From the NCBI GenBank assembly GCA_943736015.1, contig OX031059.1:47689159-47753158 (forward strand): a stretch of DNA of 64,000 nucleotides. Reading direction: 5' to 3'. Positions 11,045 to 26,100 of this stretch are shown here, piece after piece. Below the pieces are notes generated by a model, which made no database searches, had not been told where the DNA came from, and worked only from the letters and a program-made list of their open reading frames with translations. Both the position numbers and the translations under genes were made by a program. The first letter of the stretch is position 1. Every line of letters starts with the position of its first letter. The stretch comes from Tridacna crocea (taxonomy: Eukaryota > Mollusca > Bivalvia > Cardiida > Cardiidae).

Positions 11045-11285
11045 AAGGTGAAAAGGGGCATTTGGACACTTGCATAAAGTGTCGTCCTGGATCAGCCTGC
11101 ACAGTCAGACCTGAGAAGGCACTTTCCGATTGTGTGTAATTTTCTGTTTCACACAAGTCTACTGTAGGACAACATCTAATACTAATGCAAAATGTGGTCT
11201 TGGATTGGCCTGCATGGACTGTGCAGGCTGTTCTGAGGCAACACTTTATGCCAATGCCTGAAAGTCCTTTTCGCATGTACCATAT
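11045..11285 (+). repeat. CAGCCTGTGCAG inverted-repeat element
   Basis: Begins AAAAGGGGCATTTGGACACT, has AAAGTGTCGTCCTGGATCAG and the GTGCAGGCTGTTCTGAGGC arm, and ends CTTTTCGCATGTACCATATA. It creates overlapping ORFs on both strands because its two halves are inverted. Confidence 0.65.
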
Positions 11286-11289
11286 ACAG

Positions 11290-12360
11290 ATGGACAGACC
11301 CTCAAAGACTACACATTGGGAACAATAAAATGATTAAACCTCTTCGTATGACAATACTCCATTCTTGGGACAGTACCCCACTGTAATTTAAGAGATAATG
11401 CAGTGTTAATATTCCAGGCATAACTTAATAAACAACAAGAAGACTTTTGTCTTTTAGTACAAAACAAAAACACAATACAAGAGGATACAAATTCTGTGAC
11501 ATTTGAAATTGATACATACATGACCTATTTCCATACAAATTCAACTTTTATTAGATTTTTATAATTCTGCAATAGACAGCTTTTGGAAAACATTGGAGAA
11601 AAAGGACAAGTCACAAGCAATTGCCCAGTTACCATTAATGTTTTCAAAACAATTCAAGTAAATTACTTAACTTACATAGAAGACACTAGAAGCTTTTGTG
11701 GACAGTGTAGATCAAGATAAGGCTTGACAGAATGTGCATTTTACACTAACAATATGGCAGTGTTTTTATTGTTTGTCTTTTTTCTTTTAAAAAATTGAAC
11801 TTGACAACTTATCTTTAAGAATGATAGAAGGTTTTTGTCTGTAAAGGCAAAAATTTCAGCCAGGATATGGTGAACATCTACAATAAAACGTGACTGCCCT
11901 AAAACTGCATTATTCAGATAACGTTATATTTGTCCCTTAACCATGATTAGTGATTAACCTCCATAATTATAATGGCATAATATCCTGTACATGACTTAAA
12001 AAAAATATTGCGATAAATGGAAAAATGGTCCAGTGTATGTATTTTTTCTATCCGCAACATTTTTTCCTTAGAGCCATTAAGAACAACTAAAGCTGCTTTA
12101 GTTAACAATGTAAAATAAGTTGGCGCACCTTAAACTTCAATTGTAAATTTTTAATTAGACCGCCATGTACTTTTTACGTGCACATTTTGAAGAAAAAGGT
12201 TTGAAAAAACACAATGGGAAAAAGACAAAACAGCTTTCCTGTTACATCCATGTTTTCTTTCCCATTATAGACCAATTCCCTTTTTTAAGCCAGAGATAAT
12301 CTCTTGTCAACAATACTTTCAATATGGACAAGCCTATGGACAACTTTTGGATGCTTCAGA
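11290..12360. other. Gene-free stretch downstream of REXO1
   Basis: Contains only weak MITE fragments (around 11570-11660 and 12210-12310). No exon supported. Confidence 0.4.
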
Positions 12361-12361
12361 T

Positions 12362-12587
12362 TTAACCCATTGCAAAGCATGATTATTTCAGACATATCAC
12401 TGTCTACAGCAGTAAGCAGACAACAAAGAAATCTGGCTTATGTGAGAGGAAAATTACTATGAAAGGGTAGAAAAGATTGTGGTCAAAGGGGAAAACGCTT
12501 CTTACCAGCATTTTCTCCAATTCAAACAATGTTTTCAAAAGCCTTGTCTGTCAATATCAATGGAAGAGATTATGTGTAAAGGGTTAA
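12362..12587 (+). mobile_element. TTAA MITE, forward, diverged
   Basis: TTAA at both ends. Internal sequence is degraded outside the GCATTTTCTCC hairpin arm. Confidence 0.7.
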
Positions 12588-12980
12588 TTGCAGAAAAAAC
12601 AATTATTTGAAATGATAATTATCTGTATCTGTTACCACCTGATTCAGCAGATGTTACGCTATAAAATGCTTATCACAACTTTGATAGATTTAGATCAAGA
12701 AAAGACATAACATCTCAGTTTCTTCTAATGATAATGGCATGTTTTGTGCCTTGTTGTCCTGTAATGGTTCCTTAGCTCAACACTACATCAAGCTTCAAAT
12801 ATGTTCAAAATGGCATTCTTGTCATTTCTAGCACAACTATTAGAGTGGTTAAGCACAACTAGCTTATCAGCTCATGAATGACCCTCTGAGACGATTCTTG
12901 AGCATGATAAATCAGCATTAATTAACCCTCTAACCCTTACCAAAATGACAAAATTTTGGACTGTACCAACTTGAAAGCAT

Positions 12981-13208
12981 TTAATCCATTACCACGCAAT
13001 CTCTAGTGTTGACGACCCTGAGAAAGAAGCCTTTAGAAAACATTGTGGAAGAAGGAGATAATGCTGGTAACCAGCATTTTCTCCTTTTCCCATAATGTTT
13101 TCTACCTTTCACAAAACAAATTTGAAATTTTTGATCACTTTTATTTTGTCATCTGCAAATGCTTTCGATTTGGACAAGCCTGAAATATTTCCTTTGGTAA
13201 TGAGTTAA
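12981..13208 (-). mobile_element. TTAA MITE, reverse, nested in an older copy
   Basis: It sits inside an older forward copy whose left fragment is 12922-12980. It ends TTTGGTAATGAGTTAA, and that TTAA is also the start of the next copy. Confidence 0.8.
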
Positions 13209-13379
13209 AGACAACAAATTTACTATGATACGAATGATGATTTTTGTCTATGAAATGGTAGAAAATATTGTGGAAAAAAAAAGAGAAAATGCTGGTTACC
13301 AGCATTTTCTCCTTTGCCTAAAGTGTTTCGAAAAGGCTCCTTTACCAGCTAAACCAGAGATTGTTTGGGAAGGGGTTAA
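13205..13379 (+). mobile_element. TTAA MITE, forward, sharing a TTAA with its neighbour
   Basis: Starts at the TTAA that ends 12981-13208 and finishes GGAAGGGGTTAA. The first third is degraded. Confidence 0.75.
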
Positions 13380-13670
13380 TACGTGATCTGGAATTTAACT
13401 GGCCAGAAGGAGAAGGATTGTATATCAACTAGCAATTTGAAGGGCTAAAAATGATCACATGAAAATCAGTCGAATTATCTTCTCTAAATTCTTTCATATG
13501 GACAGGTCTAAAATTTTGCCATGTGGTAAAGGGTTTAATAAATACAATACAATATAATATATCAAACATTGTGGAAACAGGAGCGATTACTTGTTTGAAG
13601 CAATATCCCCTTTTTGTCACAGTGTTAACAGAAACAGTCTGCTTCAAAACTATAAAACTAGCATGTTCTT

Positions 13671-13872
13671 TATCCCTTTACCAAACAAGAGGAAGAAGCC
13701 TTTTGAAAACATTTTGGGAAAAGGAGAAAATGCTGGTAACTAGCATTTTCTCCTTTTTCCAAAATGTTTTCTACTCTTCTACAGTCAAATTTCAATTTTT
13801 GAGTCATGTTTATATTGTCTGCAATTGCTTTGAATAGGGTGGGATAAGTCTAAAATTTTGATGTTTGGTAGA
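13671..13872 (-). mobile_element. TTAA MITE, reverse, near REXO1 3' end
   Basis: CCCTTTACCAAACAAGA start and TGTTTGGTAGAG end. TTAA is lost at both ends. Confidence 0.7.
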
Positions 13873-13907
13873 GTCATAAGTGTCTGTTCCTCGGAATATA
13901 CTTAGAC

Positions 13908-13913
13908 TTTATT
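13908..13913 (-). promoter_or_regulatory. Candidate polyadenylation signal of REXO1
   Basis: AATAAA on the minus strand, about 107 bp past the REXO1 stop codon, in GATAATAAAGTCTAAG. It is the first canonical hexamer downstream that I see. The cleavage site is not determined. Confidence 0.45.
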
Positions 13914-14019
13914 ATCAACTATATATCCCTATGATTTTGGATCAGGAACACTCATATGACTTTTTTTTTGTTACTTCTGTTGTTTTGTTTTAAATTTTCA
14001 CTGCTGGCACTTTTCTTTC

Positions 14020-14123
14020 TCAATTTGAAAGTCGTCTTCCTTCTTTTCTCGCATCTTCTTTCAGTTTGTACTGCATCAATTGTATACAGGCAACTGCATC
14101 TTCATGACTGTCATGTCCAGCCA
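14020..14123 (-). CDS. REXO1: REXO1 exon 14 (last coding)
   Basis: From an ATTTCAG acceptor, encodes [20 protein letters not shown] and [14 protein letters not shown], then TGA at 14022-14020. It holds the Exo III His and Asp of the DEDDh site. The short basic C-terminal tail is normal for REXO1. Confidence 0.92.
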
Positions 14124-17100
14124 CTGAAATCATGAAGGAAATCCATTGAAAGTGTAGGATCTACATAAACTGTGTCTCGCACAGGGTAAAAAGTAACATG
14201 ATATGATTTAGTCAAAAAAAAAAAATCTAAAAAAAAAAAAACTCATTAAGTACATGTATTAGAGAATGCTTGAAAACTACAATGCAATTCAGAAAAAATA
14301 AGCAAATCAGAAATTGTGTTCCTTTAAAACAGAAAAATCCTGAAATCAAGAATGAACTTTAAGATGGTCGCCAACTACAGCCCCAAGGTTGTTGGGCAGA
14401 TTTATTTCATTTTCTCTCTACTGGTTAAGTCATGATCCTTTGAGCAGATGTAAACCATAAAACACAGTACTGAACATCTCATAACATTCATAAGGCTTAA
14501 TATACCGGTAGATGCATTTACCATCCATACTGTTTTTTGTTTCACATCTGATTACAGATGGCAATCCGTTTGAAAAAGAAAAATGATGTTATAAAAGTGA
14601 CTGTTATGAAACAAGGAAGTCAGGATTGCCAGCATAACATTGCAGCAAAAAACTTAAAAACATCATTGTACATATGGATAATCATCATACACAGATAATT
14701 AGCCCTATATATGTCGAAAACTGTAGTAAAAAAGAGAAAATGTGTGCTATTAGCAGTTTCTCATTTTACTAAAACATCTTCATATGTGGCTTGCAACAAC
14801 AAAAAAGTCCTGCAACAAATTACTAGGCAAAAGATATTTCAACTCTATCATGCTGAAATTATTTGAAAAAGGTAACTGTAGCTGAAGCAGTTATTTCTGC
14901 ATTTGATAGAGTAGTAAACATAGTGGGAAATGGAGTGAATGCTGGTATCCAGCAGTTTCCCCTTTTCCCACACTGTTTCCAAAAGCTTTCTCTCTCAGGA
15001 CCACTAAAATTGAGGATCATGTGGTAAACAGTAAAGCCAGAATTTATACACAAAGAGATATTTACCATCGTCTTGGATAATTTTCTGTAAATATTCAGCC
15101 ATTAAGTTTTTCAAGGCTCTTTTGTATGGCAGACCCATTCTATGTGGAAACACAATGGATGTGTCAACAACTGTACTGTGTATTAGCTGTACAAATAGAA
15201 AGGTTTGTTTTTCAAGGTAAAGGAATCCCCAAAAACTTTTTTGAATTTTGTTATTTAATTGTCTATTGATCAATTCTCCATACACTATAAGACCCTTCAG
15301 TGTTAATTCTTCACCTTTGCAGTTGAAGAAGCCTTTTGAAAAAACTGTGGGCAAAAAATGCTGGTAGGACATTAATACATGTATTGCATATTCACAGTGT
15401 TTTGAGAAAAAATTCATAAAATGTGGTAGCTTTTTTCACCAAAGCGAATTTCTACCAACCATTCTTAGTTTCATTATAAATCTAAATCTTGATTTAGAAA
15501 GTAACACAAATGGTTTAGCCAGCTGGAAATGGTCTTACTTTGAGCTTTAAAAACAATCATGATATTCCTAAGGACGGTTGGTGAATATGGCCCTGGATTT
15601 CTAATAAGAAATAGAAAAGAAACAATAAGAATATTGCAATTAAAAGGTTTTGACAGAAAAACCAAATATCTCTCTTTTATTCTCAATCAAATGATTGTTC
15701 AAACTGAAAGCATTTGAGGACGTCAAATAAGACTGGAAATTGAAATTTTGTTTTTTGAAAGGACTGAAAGAAGAAAGTGCTGGTTACCCCCATTTTCTCC
15801 TTTTCCAATAATGTTTTCAAAAGTCCTATTTCACAGGGTTGTTAAAACTTTACATTGTGTGGTAAAGGGTTAACACACAAATATGTTTTTGAAAACTACT
15901 GATGGTAAAGAGACTCACTGTTTTGACAATCTAGAATCACACCAAAAGCATGAAAAGAACTCTCAAAAGCTGGGAGACATCTCTACAAAGTGTATCCAGT
16001 CCAAATATTTTCATCTATTGAATCTTTACCAAATGACATAATTTTAGACTTACTAATTAGAAAGCAAATGCAGATGACATTGAATGTGACTCAAGTTTTA
16101 TTTTTCTCTGAAAGGGTAAGAAAACTGGTAACAAGAGAAAGTGCTGTGATATGGATTTTCTGCTTTTCCCACAAAGTTCTCAAAATCCATCCTTGTTACA
16201 GTGAAGTGTCAAAACACGAGATTGTTTGACAAAGAAATTCTGGCTAGTTGCATTAAGAGGCAGATAATCTGGCATATACCCAAAAGAACGGACAAACCTT
16301 TAAAGCAATGAGATCACTCTCCAAACTGTGTCCAATTAAAATGGTTTTATCTGTAAACAGGCTGAGTAATACTGCTTGTACATCCCTAGGAGTTGTGTGG
16401 ACATCCTCTAAATCATCCTCCTGTATACCACTAAACCTGGAATACAAATAACAAAAGAACTGTCACACACACACAACAACTCTTTAACAGAAGACAAAAC
16501 TGTGAATAAGTCCAAATTGAAAGCATCTGCAGACCACAAACCCATTGTGGCTAGAATGATGGCATTTGTCTTTGAATGGAAGCTCACTTTTGTATAGCAA
16601 TAGTTGACCACAAAATTTTAGGTTTGTCCAAATCGAAAGCATATGCAGATGACAAAAGTGACTGAAAATTTGAAATGTGTTTTGTGACAAAAGTGGCTGA
16701 AAATTTGGAATGTGTTTTGTGAAGGGTAGAAAACATAGTGGGAAAAGGAGAAAATTTGTTTTGTGAAGGGTAGAAAACATTGTGGGAAAAGGAGAAAATG
16801 CTGGTTACCAGCATTTTCTCCTTTTCCCACAATGTTTTCTAAAGGATTCTTTCTCAGGGTCATCAAAAGTAGGGATTGTGTGGTAATGGGTTAAGGTCAG
16901 AAAATAGTACAAAAAAAGACAGCTGCACACAACATTTTCTTTGCAATTCTGTCACAATAGCTTTGTTTGAATGGTGTTCTACTTTCAATGCAGTGTCAAT
17001 TATATTACAAAATCATCCCACTTGTTTATGTTCGTGTTCTCTGGTACAAGTCTTGGGCTCTGTAGTATCTTGCCCAGGGCCACCATTTGCTATAACAAAA

Positions 17101-20100
17101 TGACAAAATTTTACGCTTATCCAATATGACAGATTTTTAACAATTACGCTTTAAATTTTGCTCACATGATAGAATTTCTCTTTGAAGGGGCAGAAAACTT
17201 TGTAGTAAAAGGAGAAAATGTTGTTTACCAGCATTTTAATCTTTTACAATACTGTTTTCAACACCGTATTTCTCAGGGTAGTTAAAATTGCCTGATAAAG
17301 GATTAAGTGACAGCAGTGATAGAAGAGATCAAACTCTTTTTTCCTGGCTGCAAATCTAATACCATCACAATTGTCTTTCCACTTACTGACAGAAATCTAC
17401 ACAAGTCCAAACTAAAAGCATTTGCAATTGACAAATAAAATGTGGCTCAAACTATACAATTTGACTCCAACATGTTAGAAAAGATTGTTGGAAAACGAGA
17501 AAATGCCGCTTTTCAGCATTTTCTGGCTTACCAACCATGTTTTCAGAAAGGTTTTCTTAGAGTCATTAAAACTCAGGATTATTTGGTAATGGACTCCGTC
17601 ATTGAGGGACCCAAAAACATTACCTTGTATTACAATCCACCACAGGATTGTCTGGTTGGACTAGAGATTCATAAACAATTTCACAGTCTCCTCCCACAAC
17701 TGTCACCCTGGCAAGTTCCATTCCCATTGTGGTGTACACCTGTTTTAGAGACATAAAGTTCAAATCAGTACTGAATAACTGTAAATTGTATGAGCAAAAG
17801 ACAAATCCACACATACCCACACCAAATCAGCATTTTCTCCTTTTTCCACAATGCTGTTTGACCATATCAGAGAGAAGTTCCATCATTTGAGTCACAATGT
17901 TTAGCTGTTTAACACTTTCATTTTTGTTGTTTGGTAATAATGGTAAAGCATTAAGTACTTTGATAGAGAAGACATATCAAAACCTCTCACAGATTACTTG
18001 AAAAAGAAATGTGCAACTTAACCAAAGTTAACCCATGAAAAAGCTTCCAGGTGGACCAATAGGCAGATATGCTGGTTCTGGTATAATCAAGAAAGTTTTG
18101 GCTTGCCAGAGTGTAACCCATTACCCCATAAAGCATTTCTATGGTATCTCTAATTGACCCTAAATAACAGCAAGGATGAAGCTGTTTCTTATGTGCATAT
18201 GACACCTTTTGATAGCATAGAAAATATTGTGACAAAGGGTGAAATTGCTAGTAACGAGCAATTTCACCTTTTGTCACAATGTTTTCCAAAGGCTCCGACA
18301 AGCAATGCGTAGAAATGAGTATCTATGGAGTAAAGGGTCAATTAACAAAATATGATGAAACATCACTCATGCATGAGCCTTCTCTCAACACTGGCAGATT
18401 TTCTACTATCAATACTAATATAAATACTACCTCCAGTGATATAAAGCTCACTTTTTACATCTATCTACATTATAAATACACATGTAATAATCTGTAACTT
18501 TATGTATATCAGAATGCAAAGAGTGGCCTTGATAAGACAGATTTATTTGTTAATTTTCTTTCCCTTACAAAAAAAGTTGGTATTAAGCATTTTTGTAAGT
18601 ATTTTCATGTGACATAAAATGTGGATCAAGTGATAGAAACTGTCTTTGATAAAGTACAAAAACTGCAGAAAAAGGTAAGAACTCTGGTATCCAGCACTTT
18701 CTTCTTTCCACAAAAAGTTTTGTTATCACTTTCCTGAGTGTTTTACAATCTAAGAATTTGTTAGTTTGCTTAATCCTTTCCCAAACAAGCCATTGTTTTT
18801 ATGTGTCTGCAGTACAAGTCTTTTGAAAATACTGTGGGAAAGGGAGAAATTGCCTGTAACGAGCAATTTCTCCTTTTCCCACAGTGTTTGCTACCCATTT
18901 AGAGAACTTTGTGCCATTTTTATCAAATTTGAAATTGTTGTCTGCAAACTCTTTAAGTTCAGAAGAGACTAAAATTTATCGTTTGGGAAAGGGTTAAAGA
19001 AACATCAGGCTAGAGGTAAGGCTGTTCACACTGCAAAAAGATACACATAAACTATCAGAAAGAAAGACAAAAATAATATTAGAAGAAAATAAAGACACCA
19101 ACCATTTCACAGTCTAAAGCATACACTCCATAGTCTCCATCCAGTGGGGGTGAACATGGAATTGTCTTCATAAACCCACTTAGATTTTCTTTCTTGTTGG
19201 TCTCGTGTACATGTGCCTGTGACAGTATAATCAAAAATATTGCACTCTAAAAATATATTTTGATTATCAATTAGGTACTATAAAGCTTTAAACTAAACTG
19301 CTGTATCCAAATTAGAACAAGTAAATATTGTGGTTCTTATTTTGCTCAGTTTATTAAGGAAAATCCTATGGAGGAATTTAGTACTTACCATTCTTGACCC
19401 AAAAGCAATTGCTAATTACACCTCAATATTTCAAAACTTCATCTCCTTCAAAATGAATACATATAGAAGTCAAGAGTTTTGTGTCAAACCAACTTATAAC
19501 CATTACAAGAAGGTATGGCAATCCTTAATTAAAATCTGTCCCATCTTTATAAGCTCGTACTGTTTCATGCACTTTACCTGGCATATAGCTTACCTTGGCC
19601 ACCTGACATCCTTCAGCAGACAGATCTCCAGAACAACAGGTATAACGTGTATCAATTGCACCAGCAACTGAAAACACAAGTTTTGAAAACAAAACTCTTT
19701 TCAAAACAATCCTTTGCCTCCCCCAAAAAAACTTTTATAATATTCTGTTACTAGCATTTATTCCTTTCTTTCCACCGGTATTTTTTTCTACTTTTCAAAG
19801 ACTTTTACAGATAAATACTGTGGTTTATGCTACATCTAACTTTAAGTATAAAAACTTGCAATTTCAGCAATTGTTCTTTTTTTCCAATAATGTTTCTCAT
19901 CTTGCAGTATTAGGAAGTAAGTTTTTCCAATTATGGAATAATAATCATAATGTTCTGGCTAGTAGCATATCTTTTAGGACAGGGTAACCAGCATTTTTTC
20001 CTTTTCCAACAATGTTTTCTACCCCTTCCAAATCAAATTTCAATTTCTGATTCATGTTTATTTTGTCGTCTGCAAATGCTTTCAATTTAAGTTAGTCCAA

Positions 20101-23100
20101 AATTTTGTTGTTTAACCCTTTCCCAAATGACAAATTTTAGACTGCTCCAAACTCAAATTGTTTGCAGATGACAATTTTGGATTTGATAAGAATGGTAGAA
20201 AGTTTTCCAATAGGCTAGGTAACACTGTGGGAAAAGGAGAAATTGCTTGTTATGAGCAATTTCTCCTTTTCCCACAGTGTTTTCTAAAGACTTGTATTGC
20301 TGACACATAAAAGCCAGGGCTTGTTTGAGAAAGACTTAATAAGGAGTTAGTAACACAAACTTTCAACCAAAAATAGCCTGCATGGATGGCACAGGGTGAC
20401 TTCGATTGACAATTTTTGCCGATGCACTAAACACATTTTTCCCACAAAGCATGCCTAAAATCAATAACAAACTCACTCTTTTTCTTCCAAGCTTTGCCCC
20501 AGTGATAGACACATTCTTCCTTTTTGGGATATTTTCCATTTGGATAAACCTCAAACCTCCTTCCACAGCGTACACAGATCTTTTCATAACCTGTAATGAA
20601 ATTTATATATCATAAATATCGTAAAATTGTCCATACGGAAAGCATTTGAAGTCAATAATTTATACACAGCTGAAATAGTGGAATGTGTCTTTAATAGCTT
20701 GATAAACATTTTGGTCAAAGGAGAAAATGCTGGTTACCAGCATTTTCTCCTTTTCCCACAATGCTTTCAAAAGCCTTTTTCCTCAGGGTCATTAAAAATT
20801 ATCATTGTGTAGTAAAGGGTTAAGACAGCAATTCACACACTTAAAACCCAATACATGTAATTAGTTCTGCTCATGACAGCAGATGTTGTAGATCAAGATC
20901 ATACAGGTACATTATAGAACATGTCTGAACTTGGACTTACGTTTTCTGGCTTTTTGTGCAATATTCTTGAAAGTGTTTTCTCTACCAAATGAATCTGTTT
21001 TTATTCCTTACTTTGTGGTCTATGAGTTAACTTAGTACAGTTAAAATATTGGACTGAAGGGGAAAAGAGTCAATCTATCATACAAGTCTTTTCAGGCACA
21101 AGGGCTTTCAAAATTCAAGAGAAAACTGAGTATAAAGGTGTATGATGATGACGCATATATTTGAAAATATTGGGAGTGTAGATGAGGTTGCTTATATTGA
21201 GAAGCTGCTATTTTTCAATGACATGTTAAAAAGTTGTCAACAGCACAAATGTTAACACATCTTCTTGTATCTATAATGGCATGGTTGATTTCTACAAACC
21301 TTTAACACTCCCTTTCTGTGAAGTATCCTGTTGACCCATAAATATAGCGCATCCACCTTTACTGGGATCTTGGCGTGGAAAGTTGTTCAGGTTTAGTTGT
21401 TCTTCACTGAGTATGTAAGTTTCTAAACGCCTGTATAAATCAGCACCTTAAAAACAAAGGATAAGATTTTGTTGTAATGTGCATGACAGTTAATATACAA
21501 TTCATATTTAATATAAAATATATGTTGACCCATCCCACACAATCCCTACTTTTGTCGACCCTGAGAAAGAAGCCTTTAGAAAACATTGTGGGAAAAGGGG
21601 AAAAAGCTGGTAACCAGCATTTTCTCCTTTTCCCACAATGTTTTCTACCCTTCACAAAACAAATTTCAAATTTTCAGTCACTGTTATTTTGTCGTCTGCG
21701 AATGCTTTCGATTTGGACAAACCTGAAATTTTGTCATTTGGTAATGACTTAAATTGGTGACACACACTCTTTATTGGATACAGAAAATTAAGCTTCATCC
21801 ATATAGAAAACATTTGCAGTTGACCCATAAAACCTTACCAAATTTATAAGATTTGTCATGAATAGGTTACTCTTTTTCACACAATCACAAGCTTTAACAA
21901 CCCTGAAGAAAAAAACTTTTGAAAACACTATGGGGAAGGGTGAAAATACCATTAACCAATATGTCTCACAATGTTTTCAATCCTTTGAAAACAGTAATTG
22001 TTCTTTGAGCCCCTTCATTTAGTTGTCTGCAAATGCTCTGTATTTGGACCAGTCTGAAATGCATTTTCTCCTATTCCCACAATGTTGTAAAAAGACCTCT
22101 TCCCAATGGTTGTTAATACAAGAGACTGTTTGCCTAAGGAAACTCTGATACAAGTAACAATTAAATAATTCCCCCCAGCTTAAATTACGACATTTCTTTA
22201 CCTACAATGTTTCTAAAAATAGACACATTGAAATATAAGATAAACAATTGTTACCCACAAAATCTTCCTCCCTAAGTTTTATAGCACCCCCTGATCTGTT
22301 CACAGTGAAAGTAGACTTTGTAGCATGTGCACCATCTAGCATGGCTGCATGAGACAGTTTAGAGGACTTATGAGAGTTAGCCTTGCTAGATCTAGTGTTT
22401 TTCTCTTCTATTTCCCTGCGTAGACGCTTGATGGTGTTCACTGCAATATTGAGGTAGATCTTCTTGTTGGAGCAACGGCTAAACACAGCTTCCTCTTCCT
22501 CTTTTCCCTGTCAGATGTAGATTAGACTATTAACCCTTTACCAAACGACAAAATTTCAGACTGGTCCAAATTGAAAGCATTTTCAGACGACAAAATAAAT
22601 GTGACTCAAAAATTGAAATTTGTTTCCAGCAACGAAGAAAACATTGCTGGAAAAGGAGAAAATGCTGGTTACCAGCATTTTCTCCTTTTCCCACAATGTT
22701 TTCAAAAGGCTTTTATCTCAGGGTCGTAAAAACCAGGGGCTGTTTGGTAAAGGGTTAACCCATTACCCCTTAAGGCATTTCTATGGTATCTCTAAATGAC
22801 CCTAAATGACAGAAAGGATGAAGCCGTTTCTTGTGTGTATATGACACCTTTTGATAGCATGGAAAACATGGTGAAATTGTTCGTAACGAGCAATTTCACC
22901 TTTTGCTAAAATGTTTTCCATAGGTACCTACAAGCAATGTGTAGAAATGAGTATCTATGGAGTAAAGGATTAATCAACTCTTACGTCAGCAACTAAATAA
23001 ATGAGTCATAGTCTGGCAAAAGATGGGTCTCATTCATCTCTGTGATACAATATGCCAAACAAGTCATTACATAATTAGAGACCCATAAAACTCAATGTGT

Positions 23101-26100
23101 CCAACAATTGACTGAATCTGGAGGTAGAATGGTCTGAGGATATACATATACATGTATTTACAAATAGTAAAATGTTTCTATCCTGCAGGAACTGTGAAGA
23201 CTTACATAGGTCAATATTTTTTGCATATGCAATGCTACCATTTTTCACAGAGAATTACTCAAAATTAAACCTTTTAGATATCTAGAAGTTAATTACCTGT
23301 GGATAAAGTATACAATCTAATTACAGCTTGTGTCAACTGCTAAAGTGAATAATACATTGCCTATCATACAAGGTTGATAAATTTCCTGAGTAAATAAATT
23401 TACTGGGAGACTTTTCTCATCGAGTGAGTTTAGTGGTTTTAAGATGGTCTCATAGTTTCTATTTATCGGTAATTCCACAATTGTATCGAGTTTTGCTAGC
23501 CACATTCTGTCTCAGCCAATCAGATGGGTAGTATTGGATTTTAGAATTAAAACTGATATAAAAATAGGAGGTAAAAAAAGTTTTCAGAACAAATCCATAG
23601 CATTTTCTCCTCTATCCAGAATGTTTTCAAAAATCTTCATCTTCAGGTTCAATACAAGCACCCAATGTCTGGTAATGGGTTAGTTCAAGTTTAGCGTTTT
23701 ATTTGTGACTCACAAGCACAAAATTTTTTTCTGAGATACTGACTTAAACCAAAATGAATGCATCAATTAATTGCAAACAGAAAGCGATAAAGAGAGAAAA
23801 ACACACAGAGATATAGACAAATCAAAAGACAACAAGCAAAATAGATAACAGAATGTAAGGTGACAGGGACAACAGATGGATTAAGATTAAAAGTTTTTAA
23901 CCTTTTGGCTGACAACCCCGAGTTTTAACGAATCACAGAGAGGAGGCTTTTGAAACAATAAGGGAAAGGGAGGAAATGCTGGTAACCAGTATTTTCACCT
24001 TTTTCCACAATGTTTCTTTGACAAATTTCATGTTTTGAGTGGCATTAATTTTGTCATGTGCAAGTGCTATCAATGTTGAAAAGGCTAGAATTATGTTTTT
24101 ATGTAAAGAGTTAAAAGGTTTTTCATACCTTGTCAAATGCTTCTTGTTCTGAAGAACACAGTTTTAAACATTCATCAATAAACAGATTGAGGTATCTCTG
24201 TCGCACATTGGCTGGTACTTTAGAACTACTCGTGACTTCAACAACAGGTCTCTTCAATTTGGCTACGGCCTTCAAATTATAACATAGCACAGAGTTAGAT
24301 CTACAAAAACAGTATGTGAAAAAAAAAAAAAACAGTGATGGAGATATTTTATTTAAGATTTGTCAAATTGCGTGTACATGATGGTATTGATTACTGATTA
24401 CACCCAGGAAAACATGAATATTTATTTCAAGCTTTCTGGTAGGTTATCTAGCACTACCAGTTAAATATTTTTTTATTGATATTTCATGGTTTCAACCTTT
24501 GACAATACCAATATTAATAATTCTAGTTCCCTAGGTAAAATGTATGTGACTCACAACCAGATGGAAATATAACATCATTTACCTTACATATCTCGCGCTT
24601 GATGTAATAATGTAATGCTTTGCTAAAAATTGAAAAGAGATGTACGGGATTTTGATAAAGTTCCTCCATGAAAGGGTTAAAAGCATGAAATATTGCCATT
24701 GTTTTTTTGTGTTTTTTTTTCGGTTAAGGATTATGTATCTATGAAGTATGGACAATATCTATCATACCACTGTTGGTGTATGTGCTTTTCTCTTGGCTCC
24801 CTTTGCAACAGTAATTGCCTTAGTTTTCTTGTTTTTGTTATTCATATATGTAGTGAAGGTTGCAACAGCACCTGGTATATTTGAACTTGACTTCTGTGGC
24901 TAGAATATAAAAGAGAGAGATATTATCATGTTGCTGTAGAAAGACATTAGAAATAACAGCTTTAACTTCATACCATACAAATGCAACTTCATACATCCCA
25001 AGCTGTTGGCAGCTTTTGAGGAAGAGTATAGGAATAATTACAACCAATTGCTTCCTTTTCCTATGAAGCTTAAAATACAATAAGAAAGACTTGTTCCCCT
25101 TTCTTCATACATGCTGGTTACCAGTATTCTCTTCTCCTTCATTATGTTTTTATAAGCCTTCTACGTCAGGGTACATGTAATTTAACTACATGTAAGGTTG
25201 CCAAGTGAAGGAACGAAAGATTTTAAGACAGAATAATTATATATCTATAGTTGAAAGCTTGTGTAAGGTTAAAGCCTTAGACTGCTGTCGAAACCAAGTA
25301 GAATAGCAAGAAAGGTGTTTTTTTTTTTTCTTATAGCAGATGGAGAAACAAAATGAGTCTGCAAAATGTATCAACCAAAGTCAGCCTGCACAGTTAGCAC
25401 AAGTTTACCAAAGTCAAACCTTTCTTTGTGCTATTGGTCAATTTTCTGCATATCAAAGGACCTGTCTACCTACCAATTCAGTAGATTGAACAAAATGGAC
25501 TTCATATTGTGGTTTATCACTCAATAAACCACAGTTGTGAGTAATGAGGCACAATTAATAAACCACAAGGATAATAGCCTGAGTGATTTATTCACTTTAC
25601 CTCATAACTCACAACATGGTCATTGAATGATAAATCACAATATAAAGAAGATTATTTTGACTTCAACATTACTAACTGTTAATGAATGGAAAAACAAGTT
25701 CATAGAGTGAAAACGCAGCACTGAATAACTCACTTTACTTACTTTATACAGAATGACATCACTCTATATAGAATGATGTCACTCTATATATACAATAATG
25801 TAGATTTTACCACGCTTTTGTTGCATCATGTTTATAGAGCTTTATTCCATGCTTTCCGGTAGGATATCGAGAAACAGCAGTGAAAATATTTTTCAATCTT
25901 ACACTGGTACCACCAGTGAAAATACCGATTTTCACGTTCTTGTTGCCTAGGGAAATTGCGCATGCCTAACAACCAGATGGGAAATATGACGTCATAAACC
26001 TTACATTTCTCGCGCTTGACGTAACGTTGCTATGCGGGAGGGGTACGCCACGGGGAATAAGGGAAAAGAACTGTACTGAATTTTGATAAAGCTCCTCCCA

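Noticed and set aside
10893-11276. 127-codon minus ORF with GIKCCLRTACTVHAGQ
   Set aside because: It is the translation of an inverted-repeat element copy; similar Cys-rich readings occur on both strands.
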